DNA of 64,000 nucleotides from Caldibacillus thermoamylovorans (GTDB lineage: Bacteria; Bacillota; Bacilli; Bacillales; Caldibacillaceae). Positions 53,738 to 62,480 of this stretch are shown piece by piece. The notes under the pieces were generated by a model. The model worked only from the letters and a program-made list of their open reading frames with translations, had not been told where the DNA came from and did no database searches. Numbering within the stretch: position 1 is the stretch's first letter; every line of letters begins with the position of its first letter. Both the position numbers and the translations under genes were made by a program. Location of the stretch: assembly GCF_000751775.1 (NCBI RefSeq), contig NZ_CCRF01000038.1, positions 1-64,000 on the forward strand, read 5' to 3'.

Positions 53738-53928
53738 GTTCCATAGAGCCGTTCTATGAGACAGTTCAGCCCCAATTTCCGACGATTTTGTCCCATAGAA
53801 TGTGATTCGGTCAATCCTATGGGACATTTCGATTTGTATTTCTTCTAATTTTGTTCCATAGAGCCGTTCTATGGGACATTTTTACATATTTTTCCACTCG
53901 AAATGTTCCATAGAGCTGTTTTGTTAGA
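53738..53928. repeat. four tandem palindromic repeats
   Basis: The motif GTTCCATAGA...TCTATGGGAC occurs at 53738-53762, 53790-53824, 53853-53877 and 53904-53928, with starts 52, 63 and 51 bp apart. Each unit can fold into a hairpin of about 10 bp with a short loop; units 1 and 3 share the loop GCCGT. They fill the space between the deoxyribosyltransferase gene and the pst operon. Confidence 0.85.
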
Positions 53929-54081
53929 CATTCTGTTCTTCCAAATCTTGTGTGATATTATCAGGGGATTTTCTTGGGTAACTAATCATCAAGACATAAT
54001 TTAAAATACTTTATCGATCCGGACAGTTCCGGGGATATTATTGCCGATAGCTGTTCACTCCAAACAAATCTATTAATAAAA

Positions 54082-54120
54082 TTTACAAAACCTTTACATT
54101 CACTTAATAGCTCATTTACA
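54082..54120 (+). promoter_or_regulatory. Pho box (PhoP binding repeats) of the pst operon
   Basis: TTTACA at 54082, 54093 and 54115, with a degenerate TTAATA at 54104, gives four direct repeats phased at 11 bp. This matches PhoP boxes (TT[A/T/C]ACA repeats about 11 bp apart) of Bacillus, upstream of pstS. A short inverted repeat ATTCTCT/AGAGAAT (54131-54151) follows in the promoter/5' region. Confidence 0.75.
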
Positions 54121-54194
54121 AAACATAATTATTCTCTAAATTAGAGAGAATATAAATGAGCATTGTGCAATTTGTGCATCTTGGGGGTTTTCAA

Positions 54195-55031
54195 ATGATA
54201 GATAAAAGAAAAGGAATGGTTCTTATTACCCTAGTTTTAACAATTATATTATTCGCTTGTGGAAAAAATGAAGAAAAATCAGGAACAACAAATGGAAATG
54301 CTGCTACAATTTCCATTTCCGGTTCTACTTCAGTCGGACCACTAGCAGAGAAATTAGCTGAAAAATATAAAGAGAAGAACAATGTAAATATAGAAATTAA
54401 CCAGATTGGCTCATCTGCAGGAATTACCAATGCCGTAAATGGTGTTTCGGAAATCGGTATGTCTTCCCGCGATTTAAAGGAGGAAGAGAAGGCGAGTTTA
54501 CAGGAAACGGTGATTGCTTATGACGGAATTGTTGTTGTCACCCATCCAAGTAATCATGTTAAAAATTTAACAATAACACAAGTAAAGGATATTTTTACAG
54601 GAAAAATTACCAACTGGAAAGAGGTTGGAGGAGATGATCTGGAAATTGTTGTTGTTTCCCGTGAAGATGGCTCAGGCTCCCGTGACGCTTTCCAAGAAAT
54701 TGTCGGTTATTCATCCGGAGAATTGGTCAGAAATTCCATTATTGCCAGCGGAAACGGAAATATTAAAACAACCGTTGCAACAAACAAACATGCAGTTGGA
54801 TTTATTTCGTTTGAATATATTGATGAATCGATAAACACAGTAAGTATTAATGGTGTCGAGGCAACAGCAGAAAATGTTCTCCGGCAAAAATACAGTCTGT
54901 CCCGTCCATTTTTATTTGTTCATAAAGAGGAAAATCTTTCCGATGAAGGGAAAAAATTTATCGATTTTATATTAAGCTCGGAAGGTCAAAAAATTGTTAG
55001 GGAAACAGGAGCGATCCCTGTAAAAATGTAA
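54195..55031 (+). CDS. pstS: phosphate ABC transporter substrate-binding lipoprotein PstS
   Basis: A 278-residue PBP-type protein with a lipoprotein signal (lipobox LFAC) and the phosphate-binding motifs SGSTSVGPLAEKLA, SSRDL, SREDGSGSRDAF and VATNKHAVGF. The start is ATG 54195, 7 nt after GGGGG; ATG 54156 would add a non-signal extension. It is the first gene of pstSCAB-phoU, behind a Pho box. Confidence 0.95.
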   Translation: MIDKRKGMVLITLVLTIILFACGKNEEKSGTTNGNAATISISGSTSVGPLAEKLAEKYKEKNNVNIEINQIGSSAGITNAVNGVSEIGMSSRDLKEEEKASLQETVIAYDGIVVVTHPSNHVKNLTITQVKDIFTGKITNWKEVGGDDLEIVVVSREDGSGSRDAFQEIVGYSSGELVRNSIIASGNGNIKTTVATNKHAVGFISFEYIDESINTVSINGVEATAENVLRQKYSLSRPFLFVHKEENLSDEGKKFIDFILSSEGQKIVRETGAIPVKM

Positions 55032-55079
55032 CCAAAAGATAAAGCAACATTCGTACTAGCAACCACGGAGGAGTAAACA

Positions 55080-55979
55080 ATGTCAACCTTACCTGTAAAA
55101 AGAGAAAAATCAAATAAAAGAAAGTATTTTATGGAGAAACTATCAGGGAAAGTTTTCCTGTTTTGTGCACTTCTTTCTGTTATTAGCCTTTTACTTATTA
55201 TTGGATTTGTGTTTTTTAAAGGGTCCAAGCCGTTTATTGGGGAAGGATATAGTATCGTTGATTTTTTGTTCGGCAACGATTGGGTTCCAAGTGAAAATCA
55301 ATTTGGCATTTTTCCTATGATCGTTGCTTCCATTTACGCTACAATTGGTGCCCTTATCATTGGGGTTCCGGTCGGTTTATTTACCGCGATTTTTTTGGCA
55401 GAGATTGCTCCGAAAAGTATCGCAAAAATAATTTCGCCGGCAGTACAACTGTTGGCGGGTATTCCATCTGTTTTATACGGCGTTTTTGGGCTGGCCGTTA
55501 TCGTTCCTTTTTTGCAAAATCAGCTCGGTTTAATAAAAGGACAGAGTTTAATCGCCGTTATTCTCGTTTTAGCCATCATGATGTTGCCGACCGTTGTTAC
55601 TGTTGCGGAAACAGCTATCCGGGCTGTTCCAAAATCATACCGGGAAGGTTCATTGGCTTTAGGTGCTTCCCAGATTGGGACAATTTTTAAAGTTGTTGTA
55701 CCATCAGCAAAATCAGGTATTATGACGGCCGTTGTTTTAGGAATGGGAAGAGCAATTGGTGAGACAATGGCAGTAATTTTAGTGGCTGGAAACAGTTTGA
55801 TTATCCCAACCAGCTTGACTGACAGTATCCGGCCTTTAACAACGAATATCGCATTAGAAATGGGTTATGCCTTTGGGACCCATCAAGAAATGTTGTTTGC
55901 CACCGGGATCGTCTTATTCTCCTTTATTTTATTATTAAATTTTGTGCTGGCAAGAATCAGTTCGAAAGGTGGTAATTAA
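55080..55979 (+). CDS. pstC: phosphate ABC transporter permease PstC
   Basis: A 299-residue inner-membrane permease with six helices and the EAA-like loop [23 protein letters not shown]. It forms the phosphate channel with PstA. CGGAGGAG precedes the ATG; pstA starts 2 bp after its stop. Confidence 0.95.
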   Translation: MSTLPVKREKSNKRKYFMEKLSGKVFLFCALLSVISLLLIIGFVFFKGSKPFIGEGYSIVDFLFGNDWVPSENQFGIFPMIVASIYATIGALIIGVPVGLFTAIFLAEIAPKSIAKIISPAVQLLAGIPSVLYGVFGLAVIVPFLQNQLGLIKGQSLIAVILVLAIMMLPTVVTVAETAIRAVPKSYREGSLALGASQIGTIFKVVVPSAKSGIMTAVVLGMGRAIGETMAVILVAGNSLIIPTSLTDSIRPLTTNIALEMGYAFGTHQEMLFATGIVLFSFILLLNFVLARISSKGGN

Positions 55980-55981
55980 GT

Positions 55982-56806
55982 TTGAGAAAGCTTAAGGATC
56001 TTATTTTACTGGGGCTATTATGGTTTGCCGCTTTCCTTACAGTTGCAGTACTCGTAACCATTGTTGGCTTTATTTTTTACAAAGGAATTGGACTTATCAG
56101 CTTTGATTTTATTTTTGGTGATTATTCCCCATCAGGCGGGGGTGGAATTTGGCCAATGGTGGTGACAACGATATACACAATTGTCATTTCCTTACTTATC
56201 GCGACCCCGATTGGCATACTCGCAGCTGTTTATTTGCAAGAATATGCCAAACAAGGAAGAATGGTCAGAATCATTCGTTTTGCGACCGAGAGCTTAACTG
56301 GAATTCCATCAATTATATATGGTTTGTTTGGGGCGGTGTTTTTTGTAACGACTTTAAAATTAGGAATGTCCATTATTGCAGCGTCCCTGACATTAACCAT
56401 AATTATTTTACCGGTCATTATCCGAACGACAGAAGAATCGTTAAAGACGGTGCCGCAAAGCTATCGGGAAGGTTCGTTGGCTTTAGGAACAACAAAACTG
56501 CAAACTTTATATAAAGTAATTTTGCCGAGTGCCATGCCGGGAATTTTATCTGGAATTATTCTTTCCATGGGACGGATAATCGGTGAATCTGCCGCCATCT
56601 TTTTAACAGCTGGAACGGTAGCTGCCATGCCGGAAAGTATTTTTTCATCAGCACGGACGCTTACTGTCCATTCATATTTAGTCACACAAGAAGCCGGAGA
56701 TATTGAGCTCGCAGCAGCAATTGGCATTATTCTTATTGCGATTATTTTAATACTTAATTTTTCCGCCACATGGATCTCAAAAAAATTGAATAAAGCCGAT
56801 TATTAA
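55982..56806 (+). CDS. pstA: phosphate ABC transporter permease PstA
   Basis: A 274-residue six-helix permease with the loop [23 protein letters not shown] that contacts PstB. The start is TTG 55982 with AAAGGTGG upstream. It is the second permease subunit of the operon. Confidence 0.95.
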   Translation: MRKLKDLILLGLLWFAAFLTVAVLVTIVGFIFYKGIGLISFDFIFGDYSPSGGGGIWPMVVTTIYTIVISLLIATPIGILAAVYLQEYAKQGRMVRIIRFATESLTGIPSIIYGLFGAVFFVTTLKLGMSIIAASLTLTIIILPVIIRTTEESLKTVPQSYREGSLALGTTKLQTLYKVILPSAMPGILSGIILSMGRIIGESAAIFLTAGTVAAMPESIFSSARTLTVHSYLVTQEAGDIELAAAIGIILIAIILILNFSATWISKKLNKADY

Positions 56807-56822
56807 AAAAGGAGACTGGGGT

Positions 56823-57644
56823 ATGTATACAACAATACTGGAACCAAAAATGGTAAAAGATGAAAAGTCAACCGTAACAGAAACACCTGAAACGAAAACA
56901 AAAATTCATGTAGAGAATTTGAATTTATTTTATGGTGAAAAACAGGCTCTTTTTGATGTATCAATTGATATTAAAGAAAAAGAAGTAACGGCATTAATCG
57001 GTCCATCCGGATGCGGGAAGTCAACGTTTTTGCGAACGTTAAACCGGATGAATGACTTGATTGAAGGAGTAAAAATTAGCGGCAAAATTATTATTGATGA
57101 TGAAAACATATATGAATCCAATGATGTTATTAAATTGCGCACGAAGGTTGGTATGGTCTTTCAAAAGCCGAATCTGTTTCCAATGAGTATTTATGATAAT
57201 GTCGCGTATGGTCCACGAATGCAAGGGATTAAAAATAAGGCTATTTTAAATGAAATAGTTGAAAACAGTCTTCGTGGTGCAGCGATTTGGGATGAGGTAC
57301 AGGATCGGTTAAAATCTTCCGCTCTTGGACTTTCGGGTGGTCAGCAACAAAGAGTTTGTATTGCCCGGGCAATCGCGATGAAGCCGGATGTGATTTTAAT
57401 GGATGAACCAACCTCCGCGTTAGATCCGATTTCAACTTTGAAGATTGAAGAATTGATCGCGGCAATGAAAAAGGACTATACGATTGTCATTGTAACGCAC
57501 AACATGCAACAGGCGGCACGGGTATCGGATAAAACAGCCTTCTTCTTAAACGGTGAGATTATCGAATTTGATGAAACAAGCAAAATCTTTTCCATGCCAA
57601 GTGACCAAAGAACAGAAGATTATGTAACTGGTCGTTTTGGATGA
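56823..57644 (+). CDS. pstB: phosphate ABC transporter ATPase PstB
   Basis: A 273-residue ATPase: Walker [10 protein letters not shown], PstB-specific [10 protein letters not shown] and [19 protein letters not shown], signature [14 protein letters not shown], Walker [26 protein letters not shown] precedes the ATG. It has an N-terminal extension of about 25 residues before the ABC domain. Confidence 0.95.
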   Translation: MYTTILEPKMVKDEKSTVTETPETKTKIHVENLNLFYGEKQALFDVSIDIKEKEVTALIGPSGCGKSTFLRTLNRMNDLIEGVKISGKIIIDDENIYESNDVIKLRTKVGMVFQKPNLFPMSIYDNVAYGPRMQGIKNKAILNEIVENSLRGAAIWDEVQDRLKSSALGLSGGQQQRVCIARAIAMKPDVILMDEPTSALDPISTLKIEELIAAMKKDYTIVIVTHNMQQAARVSDKTAFFLNGEIIEFDETSKIFSMPSDQRTEDYVTGRFG

Positions 57645-57740
57645 TCCTGTCTTACAGCGTGAGAACGTGTCTCGTGAGCAAAACAGCCGCAAAATTAGAG
57701 GGCATTGAAAAAGGGCAAAAAAGAATCGAGGAGGTTTCAA

Positions 57741-58400
57741 ATGGTTGTTCGGGAAAGTTTTGATAGTAGTTTACAGGAACTGCAAGAAAAAATGATGGAG
57801 ATGGGGGAACTGACAGGCACGTTAATAGAAAAGTCATTTATTGCGCTTCAAAATCAAGATATTGAGCTGGCTTTAAGGGTGATTGAAGATGATGATGAGA
57901 TTGATGATATGCAAAATGAAATTGACCAATTGGCGATATGGTTAATTGTTAAAGAGCAACCGGTGGCCAGAGATATACGAAAGATTATCGGCGCGATAAA
58001 AATTCTTACAGATGTAGAACGTGTTGCTGACTTTGGGGTGAATATTGCAAAGTCAACCATCCAGATCGGAAATGTTCATTCGCTCATTCATTTAACAGAT
58101 CTTGAATCTATGAAGAATAGATGTATCAGCATGTTGGAGAAATCGTTACAAGCGTTTTTTGAGGAAAATATCAGCCTTGCCAAAGAAGTAGGGGATATGG
58201 ATGATCAAATTGACGACCTTAGTGATGCCAATTATAAAAAACTTAGCGCTTATTTAAGTGAACATCCTGAAGAAACAAACCAGCTTGTGCAATTAATCCT
58301 GGTTAACCGCCACCTTGAGAGAACGGCTGATCATATTACGAACATTGCTGAAAGTGCTGCTTATTTAATAAAAGGGAAGAAGTATGATTTAAATCCATAA
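57741..58400 (+). CDS. phoU: phosphate signalling protein PhoU
   Basis: A 219-residue helical protein of two three-helix repeats with the metal-site pattern EDDDEIDDMQNEID and VERVADFGVNIAK / HLERTADHITNIAE. It links PstSCAB activity to the phosphate two-component response. The start is ATG 57741 with GAGGAGG upstream; the longer frame from 57705 lacks a ribosome site. It closes the operon before a strong terminator. Confidence 0.95.
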   Translation: MVVRESFDSSLQELQEKMMEMGELTGTLIEKSFIALQNQDIELALRVIEDDDEIDDMQNEIDQLAIWLIVKEQPVARDIRKIIGAIKILTDVERVADFGVNIAKSTIQIGNVHSLIHLTDLESMKNRCISMLEKSLQAFFEENISLAKEVGDMDDQIDDLSDANYKKLSAYLSEHPEETNQLVQLILVNRHLERTADHITNIAESAAYLIKGKKYDLNP

Positions 58401-58448
58401 CTTGAATTGAGGACGGTTACAGCGGTATCTATAGTATCTCAAGAATTG

Positions 58449-58483
58449 GTCCCTTATTGTTTTTAATGAAAACAATAAGGGAC
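58449..58483. terminator. bidirectional terminator of the pst operon and TerC gene
   Basis: GTCCCTTATTGTTTT (58449-58463) pairs perfectly with AAAACAATAAGGGAC (58469-58483). It lies between convergent phoU and the TerC gene. Confidence 0.85.
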
Positions 58484-58491
58484 ATTAACTT

Positions 58492-59283
58492 TTATATACT
58501 ATGTTTCTCTTTTTTCGTTATATTGGCAGTTGTTTCATTATGGAATGGAGTTTCTTTTTGTTTTGATCCCGAATAAAACCAACCGCCGACAGCAAGCGAA
58601 ATCATGACAACCCAGAAAATCGAGTTCCAAATTGGTCCTTCAACAAATGAATGAGGAATGAGATGAACCGCATCATGGGCTAATGTATGAACCGCCAATT
58701 TGACACCGACCCATCCGACAATTAACATCGCTGCTGATTCCAGACTGGGACGATCGGTCAGTAATCTGATAAATAAAGCTGATGCAAACCGAATAATGAT
58801 TAGACCGGCAAGTGCACCCAATACGATGACAATAAATTGCGCTGTATCTATTCCACCAATATGACCGAAACTTGTCGCTGGAAGGGCAATTACTAATGCA
58901 ACGGCCGCCAAAATAGAGTCAATGGCAAATGCGATATCAGCAAAAGCGATTTGAGTGACAACACCTTTGAAGCTCTTTTCTTTTACCTTTTTCTCCTTAT
59001 GGTCATTTTTGATAAAATGTTTAATTGCTAAAAAAATCAAGTAGGCTGCACCAGCTGCTTGGACTTGCCATACATTAAATAAAAATGAAATGATAAAAAT
59101 TGCACCAATCCGGAAAGCAAATGCGAATGCTAAACCGATATTTAGAGCTTTTTTCTGTTGCTCTTTAGGTAGACTTTTTGCCATTACTGCTAATACTAGA
59201 GCATTATCAGCTGATAACAAGCCTTCCAATACTACTAATATTAATACAACTGAGCCATACTGTAAAAACAGTGATAAATCCAT
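58492..59283 (-). CDS. TerC-family membrane protein, predicted Mn2+ exporter
   Basis: A 263-residue protein with seven or more membrane helices and the TerC metal motifs EGLLSADNALVLAVMAKSLP and FADIAFAIDSILAAVAL. B. subtilis homologues (YceF, YkoY) export manganese, loading secreted metalloenzymes. Here the gene lies behind a yybP-ykoY Mn2+ riboswitch, which strongly supports manganese efflux. CTTGGAGG precedes the ATG. Confidence 0.9.
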   Translation of the reverse strand: MDLSLFLQYGSVVLILVVLEGLLSADNALVLAVMAKSLPKEQQKKALNIGLAFAFAFRIGAIFIISFLFNVWQVQAAGAAYLIFLAIKHFIKNDHKEKKVKEKSFKGVVTQIAFADIAFAIDSILAAVALVIALPATSFGHIGGIDTAQFIVIVLGALAGLIIIRFASALFIRLLTDRPSLESAAMLIVGWVGVKLAVHTLAHDAVHLIPHSFVEGPIWNSIFWVVMISLAVGGWFYSGSKQKETPFHNETTANITKKEKHSI

Positions 59284-59319
59284 TTTCTACCTCCAAGTGA
59301 TTTAATTATGATAAACGAA

Positions 59320-59364
59320 CAAGACCTTTGAATTATGAGTAAATTTCATAATTCAAAGGTCTTG
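59320..59364 (-). terminator. terminator of the manganese riboswitch
   Basis: A perfect 19-bp stem (59346-59364 with 59320-59338) with a 7-nt loop follows the aptamer and precedes TerC. Its 5' arm (AAGACCTTTGAATTATGA) includes the aptamer's closing strand GACCTTT, so Mn2+ binding and termination exclude each other. The tail (TTCGTTTATC) is only moderately T-rich. Confidence 0.85.
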
Positions 59365-59446
59365 TTAACAACGCAAGGTTGCCAATAAAACCGATGGGGT
59401 CCACCCATGTAATGACGGCTTTATTGTAAAAACTACTCCCCTTTGA
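59355..59446 (-). promoter_or_regulatory. yybP-ykoY manganese riboswitch aptamer
   Basis: On the minus strand the conserved blocks appear in order: CAAAGGGGAGTAG at the 5' side, GCCGTC and ATCGG in the stems, TTGGCAACCTTGCG, and the 3' closing AAGACCTTTG. It is followed by a terminator and a TerC-family gene, the classic target of this riboswitch. Confidence 0.93.
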
Positions 59447-59555
59447 TTTTAGGTAAAAGACTATATCAAAAACTATAACAAATTTACCGGATGAAATTCA
59501 ATACTTTTTTATAATTTTTTATGAGTTAACACGATTTATATAGTGTAAAAGACTT

Positions 59556-59580
59556 GTTGAATTATAGAAAAAACTGTTGA
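59556..59580. repeat. two inverted copies of the 21-bp repeat motif
   Basis: GTTGAA preceded by CT recurs at 59556 and 59576, 20 bp apart. Read on the minus strand this gives TTCAACAG-type cores like those of the array at 17806-17938. Confidence 0.5.
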
Positions 59581-60048
59581 ACTTCAGAACTTTCAAGTTA
59601 AAAATTCTCCAATCACTTTTGCTTATAAATAATTAGGGTTGATTTTTCCCTCCTGTTGAAGGCCCCTTATTTTACTGCCGAATTTTTTCGCCTGATTACT
59701 AAACTTAAGAAAGCCGAATTCCTGTCGGCTCTTTGTATAATTTTTATATCTCATGGTAAATATGGTAAAAGTAAATCTTGCGTTAATTTTCCCATAACTT
59801 TTTTCGGTGCTAATCATTCCCCTATTTTTATGCGGTCATTTTTCCTATCCCTTTTTAACTACCAAAAACAAATCAAAACAAGAATATTTATATATTTCCA
59901 AAATATTATATTGCAAAATAATAATTTTTCCATATAATTAGAATTAAGATATATAAAACTATTATTCATAAAAATGCTAATTACATATTAAATTAGTAAT
60001 AATACCTGTAATATAATCAGTCAATTTTTTGAACTAGAGGTGATGTCA

Positions 60049-60072
60049 ATGGGTGAATCGTATCTTTTCTAA
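60049..60072 (+). CDS. possible 7-aa leader peptide
   Basis: AGAGGTGA (60036-60043), 5 nt before an ATG, precedes the mini-ORF MGESYLF. TATAAT lies 32 bp upstream. A hairpin with T-rich tail follows at 60094-60134. The arrangement resembles a leader peptide with attenuator, but a chance ORF is possible. Confidence 0.3.
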   Translation: MGESYLF

Positions 60073-60093
60073 AGAAGGCGCCCGGAACCGGAC

Positions 60094-60134
60094 AATAAGG
60101 CTAATCCAAGTTTTCCACCTTATTTTTAAACTTT
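60094..60134 (+). terminator. possible attenuator hairpin before the app operon
   Basis: AATAAGG (60094-60100) pairs with CCTTATT (60118-60124), followed by a T-rich stretch with six T. It lies 280 bp before appD, after the 7-codon ORF. Confidence 0.4.
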
Positions 60135-60408
60135 TTTATTCTATAAGAAAATCACCCGGATCATGCAATAAGACTTGTCAAAGTATGGATGTTATTTTTT
60201 CACTCTTCAGATAGTAAATACAACCGAACGTTTACTTTCTTAAACGACCATTGATGCATAGTTCACCGAAAAACTTTATCGGCTGTAACAAAAACTTTCC
60301 TTGTGCACTTACTTAAATCTTAAATTTCCAACTAATTGGCATCCTTGCCAGAAATTTATACTTTAAAAAAAATAACTGAATCATCATTCAAAAAGATAGA
60401 GGTGTATT

Positions 60409-61437
60409 ATGAGCAAATTAACCCATGCATCTAAAAAAGCACCATTATTAGAGGTTAATCATTTAGAAACAGCCTTCAAAATTGATCGTGAATATTATAA
60501 TGCCGTAGATAACGTATCATTTACCGTCAAGCCTCGCCAAGTAGTCGGAATTGTTGGTGAATCCGGATGTGGAAAAAGTGTGTTGTCACTATCGGTAATG
60601 AGGCTTCTTCCAAAAGGAATTAGTGAAATTCGCAGCGGCGAAATATTATTTGACGGTAAAGATCTGGTGAAAATGTCAGAGAATGAGATTAATAATATTC
60701 GCGGAAAAGACATTGCAATGATTTTCCAAGAACCGATGACCTCATTAAATCCCGTATTTACCATTGGTTATCAATTACAAGAAGTATTGTTAAATCATAT
60801 GGAAATTTCCAAAAAGGAAGCAAGACAGAAATCAATTGAATTGTTGAAAGGTGTAGGAATCTCCCGCCCGGATAAAATTGTTGACGAATATCCGCATCAA
60901 TTATCAGGGGGCATGAGGCAACGAGTCATGATCGCGATGGCGATTGCATGTCAACCTAAGCTCCTCATTGCAGATGAACCTACGACTGCACTTGATGTAA
61001 CCGTACAAGCCCAAATTCTCGAATTACTGAAAGAAATTCAAAGTGCAAATGACATGGCGATTATTCTAATTACCCATGATTTAGGCGTTGTTGCAGAAAT
61101 GTGTGATGATGTTATCGTCATGTACGCCGGTAAGATTGTTGAGAGAACCGATGTGGATACTTTATTCTACAATCCGAAACACCCATATACGAAGCTATTA
61201 ATGGGCGCAATTCCAAAAATGGATGAAGATAGAGAAGTACTTGAGTCTATTAAAGGAATCGTACCTTCGTTGAAAAATATGCCAAAGGTTGGTTGTAAAT
61301 TTGCTGCGCGCTGTCCACATGCGATGCCGGAGTGCTCATTTGTCACTCCACAATTGGCTGAAACTGAACAAGGACATGAGGTAGCTTGTTTACTATATGA
61401 AACGAGCAGGCCTAAGGAGGGGATGAACGTACAATGA
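60409..61437 (+). CDS. appD: oligopeptide ABC transporter ATPase AppD/OppD
   Basis: A 342-residue ATPase with Walker A GESGCGKSVLS, signature LSGGMRQRVMIA, Walker B LLIADEPTTALD and the C-terminal oligopeptide (oligo_HPY) extension with CKFAARCPHAMPEC. AGAGGTG precedes the ATG. Gene order D-F-A matches B. subtilis appDFABC rather than oppABCDF. The appF start overlaps its stop by 4 bp. Confidence 0.9.
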   Translation: MSKLTHASKKAPLLEVNHLETAFKIDREYYNAVDNVSFTVKPRQVVGIVGESGCGKSVLSLSVMRLLPKGISEIRSGEILFDGKDLVKMSENEINNIRGKDIAMIFQEPMTSLNPVFTIGYQLQEVLLNHMEISKKEARQKSIELLKGVGISRPDKIVDEYPHQLSGGMRQRVMIAMAIACQPKLLIADEPTTALDVTVQAQILELLKEIQSANDMAIILITHDLGVVAEMCDDVIVMYAGKIVERTDVDTLFYNPKHPYTKLLMGAIPKMDEDREVLESIKGIVPSLKNMPKVGCKFAARCPHAMPECSFVTPQLAETEQGHEVACLLYETSRPKEGMNVQ

Positions 61438-62450
61438 ATAACGCACAACCAAAACTTACGACCATAAACAGTAATAAAAATCGTTTTAAAACTCTCTTAG
61501 AAGTTAAAAATTTAAAAACTTATTACCCTGTAAAAGGCGGATTTTTCAGAAGGACGGTTGCCAATGTCAAAGCGGTGGATGATGTTTCTTTTGAAATAAA
61601 AAAAGGGGAGACTTTAGGATTAGTAGGTGAGTCAGGCTGTGGTAAATCTACAACGGGCAGAACGATCCTGCGCCTCATCAATCCGACAGACGGGCAAATT
61701 ATATTTGACGGTAAAGATATAACAAATATACAAGGCAGGGCATTGCGTGAAGCAAGAAAAGATTTCCAAATGGTATTCCAAGATCCTTACGCTTCCCTCA
61801 ATCCAATGCAAATGATTGGTGACATTGTTTCTGAACCCTTAAAAAACTTTGGTAAGTCAAACAAAAAAGCATTAAAAGAAGAAGTTATGGACCTGTTAAA
61901 TCGGGTCGGACTTCCGGAAGATGCCTATGAAAAATATGCGCATGAGTTTTCCGGGGGTCAGCGTCAACGGATCGGAATTGCCCGGGCATTAGCGCTGAAA
62001 CCTAAATTAATTGTCGCCGATGAGCCGGTTTCTGCGCTGGACGTTTCTGTACAATCCCAAGTATTAAACTTATTAAAAGAATTACAGAAAGATTTTGGCT
62101 TAACATATTTGTTTATCGCTCACGACTTAAGTGTCGTCAAACATATGAGTGATCGGATTGGCGTTATGTATCTTGGAAACATCGTGGAGATTGCTGACCG
62201 TAATTCGATTTACAATGAACCGCTGCATCCGTACACACAAGCCTTAATATCGGCCATTCCTGAACCTGACCCAAGAAAAAGCAAAGAACGCATCGTTTTA
62301 AAAGGTGACGTTCCAAGTCCGGTTAACCCGCCATCCGGTTGTCCATTCCATACGAGATGTCCGATGGCAAAAGAAGAGTGTTCAATAGCTAAACCGACTT
62401 TAAAGGAGGTGAGGCCGGGGCATCAAGTAGCATGTATTCTTTACAATTAG
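61434..62450 (+). CDS. appF: oligopeptide ABC transporter ATPase AppF/OppF
   Basis: A 338-residue ATPase, partner of AppD: Walker A GESGCGKSTTGR, FQDPYASLNPMQM, signature FSGGQRQRIGIARA, Walker B LIVADEPVSALD, and CPFHTRCPMAKEEC in the oligopeptide extension. Its ATG overlaps the appD stop (ATGA) and has AAGGAGGGG upstream. Confidence 0.9.
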   Translation: MNNAQPKLTTINSNKNRFKTLLEVKNLKTYYPVKGGFFRRTVANVKAVDDVSFEIKKGETLGLVGESGCGKSTTGRTILRLINPTDGQIIFDGKDITNIQGRALREARKDFQMVFQDPYASLNPMQMIGDIVSEPLKNFGKSNKKALKEEVMDLLNRVGLPEDAYEKYAHEFSGGQRQRIGIARALALKPKLIVADEPVSALDVSVQSQVLNLLKELQKDFGLTYLFIAHDLSVVKHMSDRIGVMYLGNIVEIADRNSIYNEPLHPYTQALISAIPEPDPRKSKERIVLKGDVPSPVNPPSGCPFHTRCPMAKEECSIAKPTLKEVRPGHQVACILYN

Positions 62451-62480
62451 CAAAAGCAAAAATTATTAAGGGGGAGAAAA

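Larger units (their letters stand above)
59581..60408. other. long intergenic region upstream of the app operon
   Basis: Contains a small hairpin AGCCGA/TCGGCT (59712-59730) followed by CTTTG, then AT-rich sequence, a -10 box TATAAT (60012-60017), a 7-codon ORF (60049-60072) and a hairpin (60094-60124). No other gene was recognised. Confidence 0.4.

Noticed and set aside
53738-53928. Possible CRISPR array
   Set aside because: Units are palindromic with variable internal loops and irregular spacing, and there are only four. This fits hairpin repeats rather than a repeat-spacer array.
56149-56514. 121-codon ORF within pstA
   Set aside because: An out-of-frame shadow of a clear permease gene.
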